NCBI RefSeq assembly: GCF_003945595.2
Contig: NW_024103452.1
Coordinates: forward strand, 248,001-312,000
DNA from: Pipra filicauda
Lineage: Eukaryota; Chordata; Aves; Passeriformes; Pipridae
Direction of reading: 5' to 3'
DNA length: 64,000 bases
A model generated the notes under the pieces. The model saw only the letters and a list, made by a program, of their open reading frames with translations. It was not told where the DNA came from and did no database searches. Each line of letters starts with the position of its first letter. Positions within the stretch are counted from its first letter, which is position 1. Below, piece after piece: positions 60,875 through 64,000 of this stretch. The position numbers and the translations under genes are program-made.

Positions 60875-61260
60875 CATTCAATCTGGCCTTGAACACTTTC
60901 AGGGACAGGACATTTACAGTTTCTCTTGGCAACCTTTTCCAGTGCTTCACCAACCTTACAGTAAATAATTTCTTTCCAATATCTAACTTAAACCTACCCT
61001 CCTTCACTGTAAAGCCATTACCCCTTATCACTCCATGCCCCTGTCCAGCTTTCTTGAGGGCACCCTCTAGGTACTGGAAGGCTGCTTCAAGGTCTCCCTG
61101 GGGCCTCCTCTTCTACAGGCTCAACAACCCCAGCTCTCCCAGCCTGTCTTCATAGGAGAGGTGCTCCAGCCCTTTGATCATCTTTGTGGCCCTCCTCTGG
61201 GCTCGTTCCAACAGGTCCTTGACTTTCTTGTGTTGGAAGTTCCAGAGAACTCCTATAATT
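60875..61260 (-). mobile_element. CR1 LINE fragment (RT C-terminus and 3' region), - strand
   Basis: On the + strand: CTGGCCTTGAACACTTTCAG, TTCCAGTGCTTCACCAACC, CAGCCTGTCTTCATAGGAGA, GGTGCTCCAGCCCTTTGATC and GGCCCTCCTCTGGGCTCG. All are standard antisense CR1 text. It partly repeats the region ending the copy at 60478-60602, so it is probably a separate insertion. Confidence 0.92.
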
Positions 61261-63934
61261 CCTTCAACTTTAGTTATTTTCAGTTTAGATTTTAACTTCA
61301 AGTCCTTGAGTTTGGAGGTAGTGAAGTGGATAATAGAGACTCGCCTTACTTAACAGGAAAGTACATTTTTATGAAAAAGTCAGGAGACTAAATAATTCGT
61401 CATGCATACATACACACAGACACAAGGCTGACCTTTATGCCTGCAGAGATCTGTGCTGGTGTAATATCAAGACTTACAACCAGCAAGACACTGGCACTGT
61501 TCTGCTCACTGACAAGTTGCTGCTTGCAGCATTTATGTGCCCAGACAGGTAGTGTTCATGTCAAACTGCGTCCTCCAAACTCCTTCCCCACATCATCTCT
61601 CTGAATGCTTCACTCTAACATCACCTGTTCCACAGGATTAACACAAGGAAGGACCTGGGTGTGCTGCCAATGTACTCATCGTGCAACACCCACCTCGTTT
61701 CCTGGACCGGTTTCTGCTTAGAGCCTATGCTGACTCTGGTCGCTCAGCTCACTTCTATGCTACCATATCTTTTCACAGGCCATTCCTAGAGCCAACAAGA
61801 ATCACTTATTAAAAAAAACCCAACATAACAATTAAAACTAGAGATCTCTTTTCTTCAAAAACTTTACACTACTTTCAGAAGCTATCTGCCTCAAAACTAG
61901 TCTTCCAAAACTCCTTATTATGTATATGTGAAACAACTGCAAAAAACTAAAACTACATTTATTGCCAAGTTAAAAAAAAAAGACAAACCTAGAGAGTTCA
62001 GAAGAGTAGCTAATCATCAGAATTTAAATACATATTGATAACCTTAAGTACAAAGCAGTAAGATCTTCGAACTAAGTGATTGACTAATCATGAATTAAAA
62101 AATAAAAAAAAAAAAGACAAGTGCAGATTACTTCCTCTCTTCAGCATATTAAAAAAAAAAAAATCCAACAAAAGCCCTAAATAAAAAGGCAGTATCAGAG
62201 AGAGCGAGAATAACTGATTCTCAGATCTGGGAGAACAGTGACCTGACACAACCAGGTGAGCCATCTAACCACAGAAAGAACCTCCTCTCATTAAGCAAGC
62301 TGGTTTCTTTTCCCTGAGTGTATTTTTGGTCTGCTTTTTTTCTCTGTACATTTCACACATTTAAAAATAGACTTTTAAATTAAAGATCCCTTTGCCTTAA
62401 TTAAAAATAGACTAATTAAAAGCTATTTTGAAATATTTTTTAATGAATATATGAATTTAAGTCTTCCATCTAAGATACATACTACATAAAAAGGACAGAA
62501 ATACAGCATCACTCTCAGTAGAAACATGAGTATAATAGTTCAACATTCCTCAGATGAACAGGTACAGGTTACAGTTAAGCTCTTGTCAATTAGCAAAAAG
62601 TACTGCTAGATCAACACTGCCAATAAGAATAAATCTTTCTCTGGGAATACCTCTTTCCTCTCCATAAAGTGTTAATAAGATTAATACTGCCTATGTAAGT
62701 TACTGTTTCTTGCTTGCTGATTAGCATCTTGATTAAAATTCAATTAGTTTGTCCACCACCTCACTCCAGCTCCCTACTTCCTCTGCCTTTGGAGCTGATA
62801 AACTTTCTCTTTAGCTCTCCTCCTCCTATTTCTATTACCTGCGTTGGAAATACGGCAAGAATGGGGAGAAGAACAGCTGAAGAAGCTTTGCAGTAGCCTG
62901 GTGGCAATTGCTGTCTCTCCAAGGCCACTTGGAAGAACATCCACAAAAGGTTTCACACAACCCAAGCCATACCCATGTCCCATCACACAAGGTGAAGGCA
63001 CATCAGATATAGGGTGATATGCAGAAGACTTCAGCCAGTCACAAAGACCCTATTCCCTCGCTCTTGTTATGATTTTCCACCTTGTAATCCTCCTTATCCT
63101 TATTTTGCAGCCATACTATACCCCAGTACAACACCCCAACATCACCTGTCCTCTTGCTTCTCCAGCCAAGCAACCTCTGCCTCCTGTGCCCCACGTATGT
63201 TCCCAAGGATAGTCAATTCTGGCTCATCAGCCACGGTTTCTGCCCAGATGAAAACGACTGACACTCAGGAACTGAACTTTCCAGATGCCTGTCCCACTAT
63301 GGAGCAGCTGAGAAAGCAGGAGAGAGTCACTAACAGCAACTGCTTATGCTTGCTGCAATTGCTCCTCACTGATCAGAGTTCACAGCAGCTCATTCTGAGT
63401 GACAACATACATCTAGGGGAAAAAGCGTCAGAAAAAAAAAAAAAGCTGCAGGTGGTAGCTGATGTTTGCAACAAGTGATCTAAACTAACCTCCTAATTGA
63501 GAGAAAATTGCCAATCCACAGCAAGTAGCCTGCACTGTTTATGAGCAAGAGAGGCTGATCCTTGGGTGTCAGCTGTCCCAGCTGATTATGATTCCCAGTG
63601 AATCCTACAGCCTCTGTACATATATAGCATCTCCCAAGGTCCTCCATGTTCTCAACCTCAGTTTTGGAAGCACAATCTATCTCAAAATCTTTGCAGAAAA
63701 ATAATCCCGATCCCCCAAACCTTGCCCACCTCCTCTTAACTCCCTATGCAACCACCTCCTGGTTAAGAAGCACCAACTTATTCCTAGTGGATGCTTTGGC
63801 TAGCAGAGGTGAAACAGGACAAACAAGTTATTTATTCACATGTGCTTGGCCACAGAAAGTCCTTGGTGGGCAGTATGTACTCAGGGAGGTTGGGCATTGC
63901 ATAGGTCTGATGTAAATGTTTTGTAGGACGAAGG
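61261..63934. other. Intergenic sequence upstream of TXNDC5
   Basis: No gene, RNA or named repeat recognised. An open frame of 154 codons at 63014-63478 (+) has no recognisable domain and low-complexity ends, so it is not called. No BLOC1S5-like exon, the next gene in human, is visible. Confidence 0.7.
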
Positions 63935-64000
63935 GAGCCTAGGACTAGAAAAGACCTCAGAGTGGATGGATTTTAGTCCTTATTCTGCCAGATAATAGTA
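63935..64000 (-). mobile_element. Possible CR1 3' end cut by the window edge
   Basis: GGACTAGAAAAGACCTCAGA followed by TTTAGTCCTTATTCTGCCA resembles an antisense CR1 3' end of an older subfamily. It is short and diverged. Confidence 0.35.

Noticed and set aside
60756..61031. 91-codon - strand open frame
   Set aside because: It lies mostly in a CR1 fragment and is a remnant translation, not a gene.
63014..63478. 154-codon open frame on the + strand
   Set aside because: No recognisable domain; Ser/Pro-rich start and a Lys run from a poly-A stretch; composition like non-coding sequence.
61261..64000. Possible last exon of BLOC1S5, the next gene in human
   Set aside because: No matching reading frame was seen; in human the gene is far from TXNDC5.

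Overview
The window is vertebrate nuclear DNA, almost certainly from a bird. It holds spliced exons with GT/AG borders, a CpG-island promoter, and several CR1 retrotransposon fragments with the avian-type tail ending in repeats of ATTCTATG. No bacterial, organellar or intact viral genes are visible. The species cannot be told from the sequence alone.

Two protein-coding genes fill the window and face each other tail to tail. On the + strand are the last six coding exons of BMP6, a TGF-beta superfamily ligand (CDS 9584-33971). The first exon, with the signal peptide and most of the prodomain, lies upstream of base 1. On the - strand is a complete 10-exon TXNDC5 (ERp46), an endoplasmic-reticulum protein disulfide isomerase with three thioredoxin domains (CDS 59366 down to 36647). 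I could join its exons in frame into 414 residues. The BMP6-TXNDC5 order matches the vertebrate arrangement known from human chromosome 6p.

Layout: 1-9583 is the end of BMP6 intron 1, with a 200-bp CTTCTC hexanucleotide array and an MIR-like SINE. From 9584 to 33971 are BMP6 exons 2-7 and their introns, with CR1 remnants near 20-21 kb. From 33972 to about 35225 is the BMP6 3' UTR. The TXNDC5 3' UTR runs down to about 35085, so the two transcripts are predicted to overlap at their 3' ends. From 36647 to 59366 are the TXNDC5 exons and introns. From about 58680 to 59510 is its CpG island. Immediately upstream, from 59485 to about 60150, is an AT-rich tandem array with a period near 155 bp. Then come a small GC-richer patch with two CCAAT boxes and CR1 fragments. 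The last 2.7 kb has no recognisable gene.

The two genes do not form a pathway. BMP6 is a secreted, disulfide-bonded signal protein, and TXNDC5 is a disulfide isomerase of the secretory pathway. The most unusual structure is the AT-rich tandem array abutting the TXNDC5 promoter. I found no convincing new protein system here.
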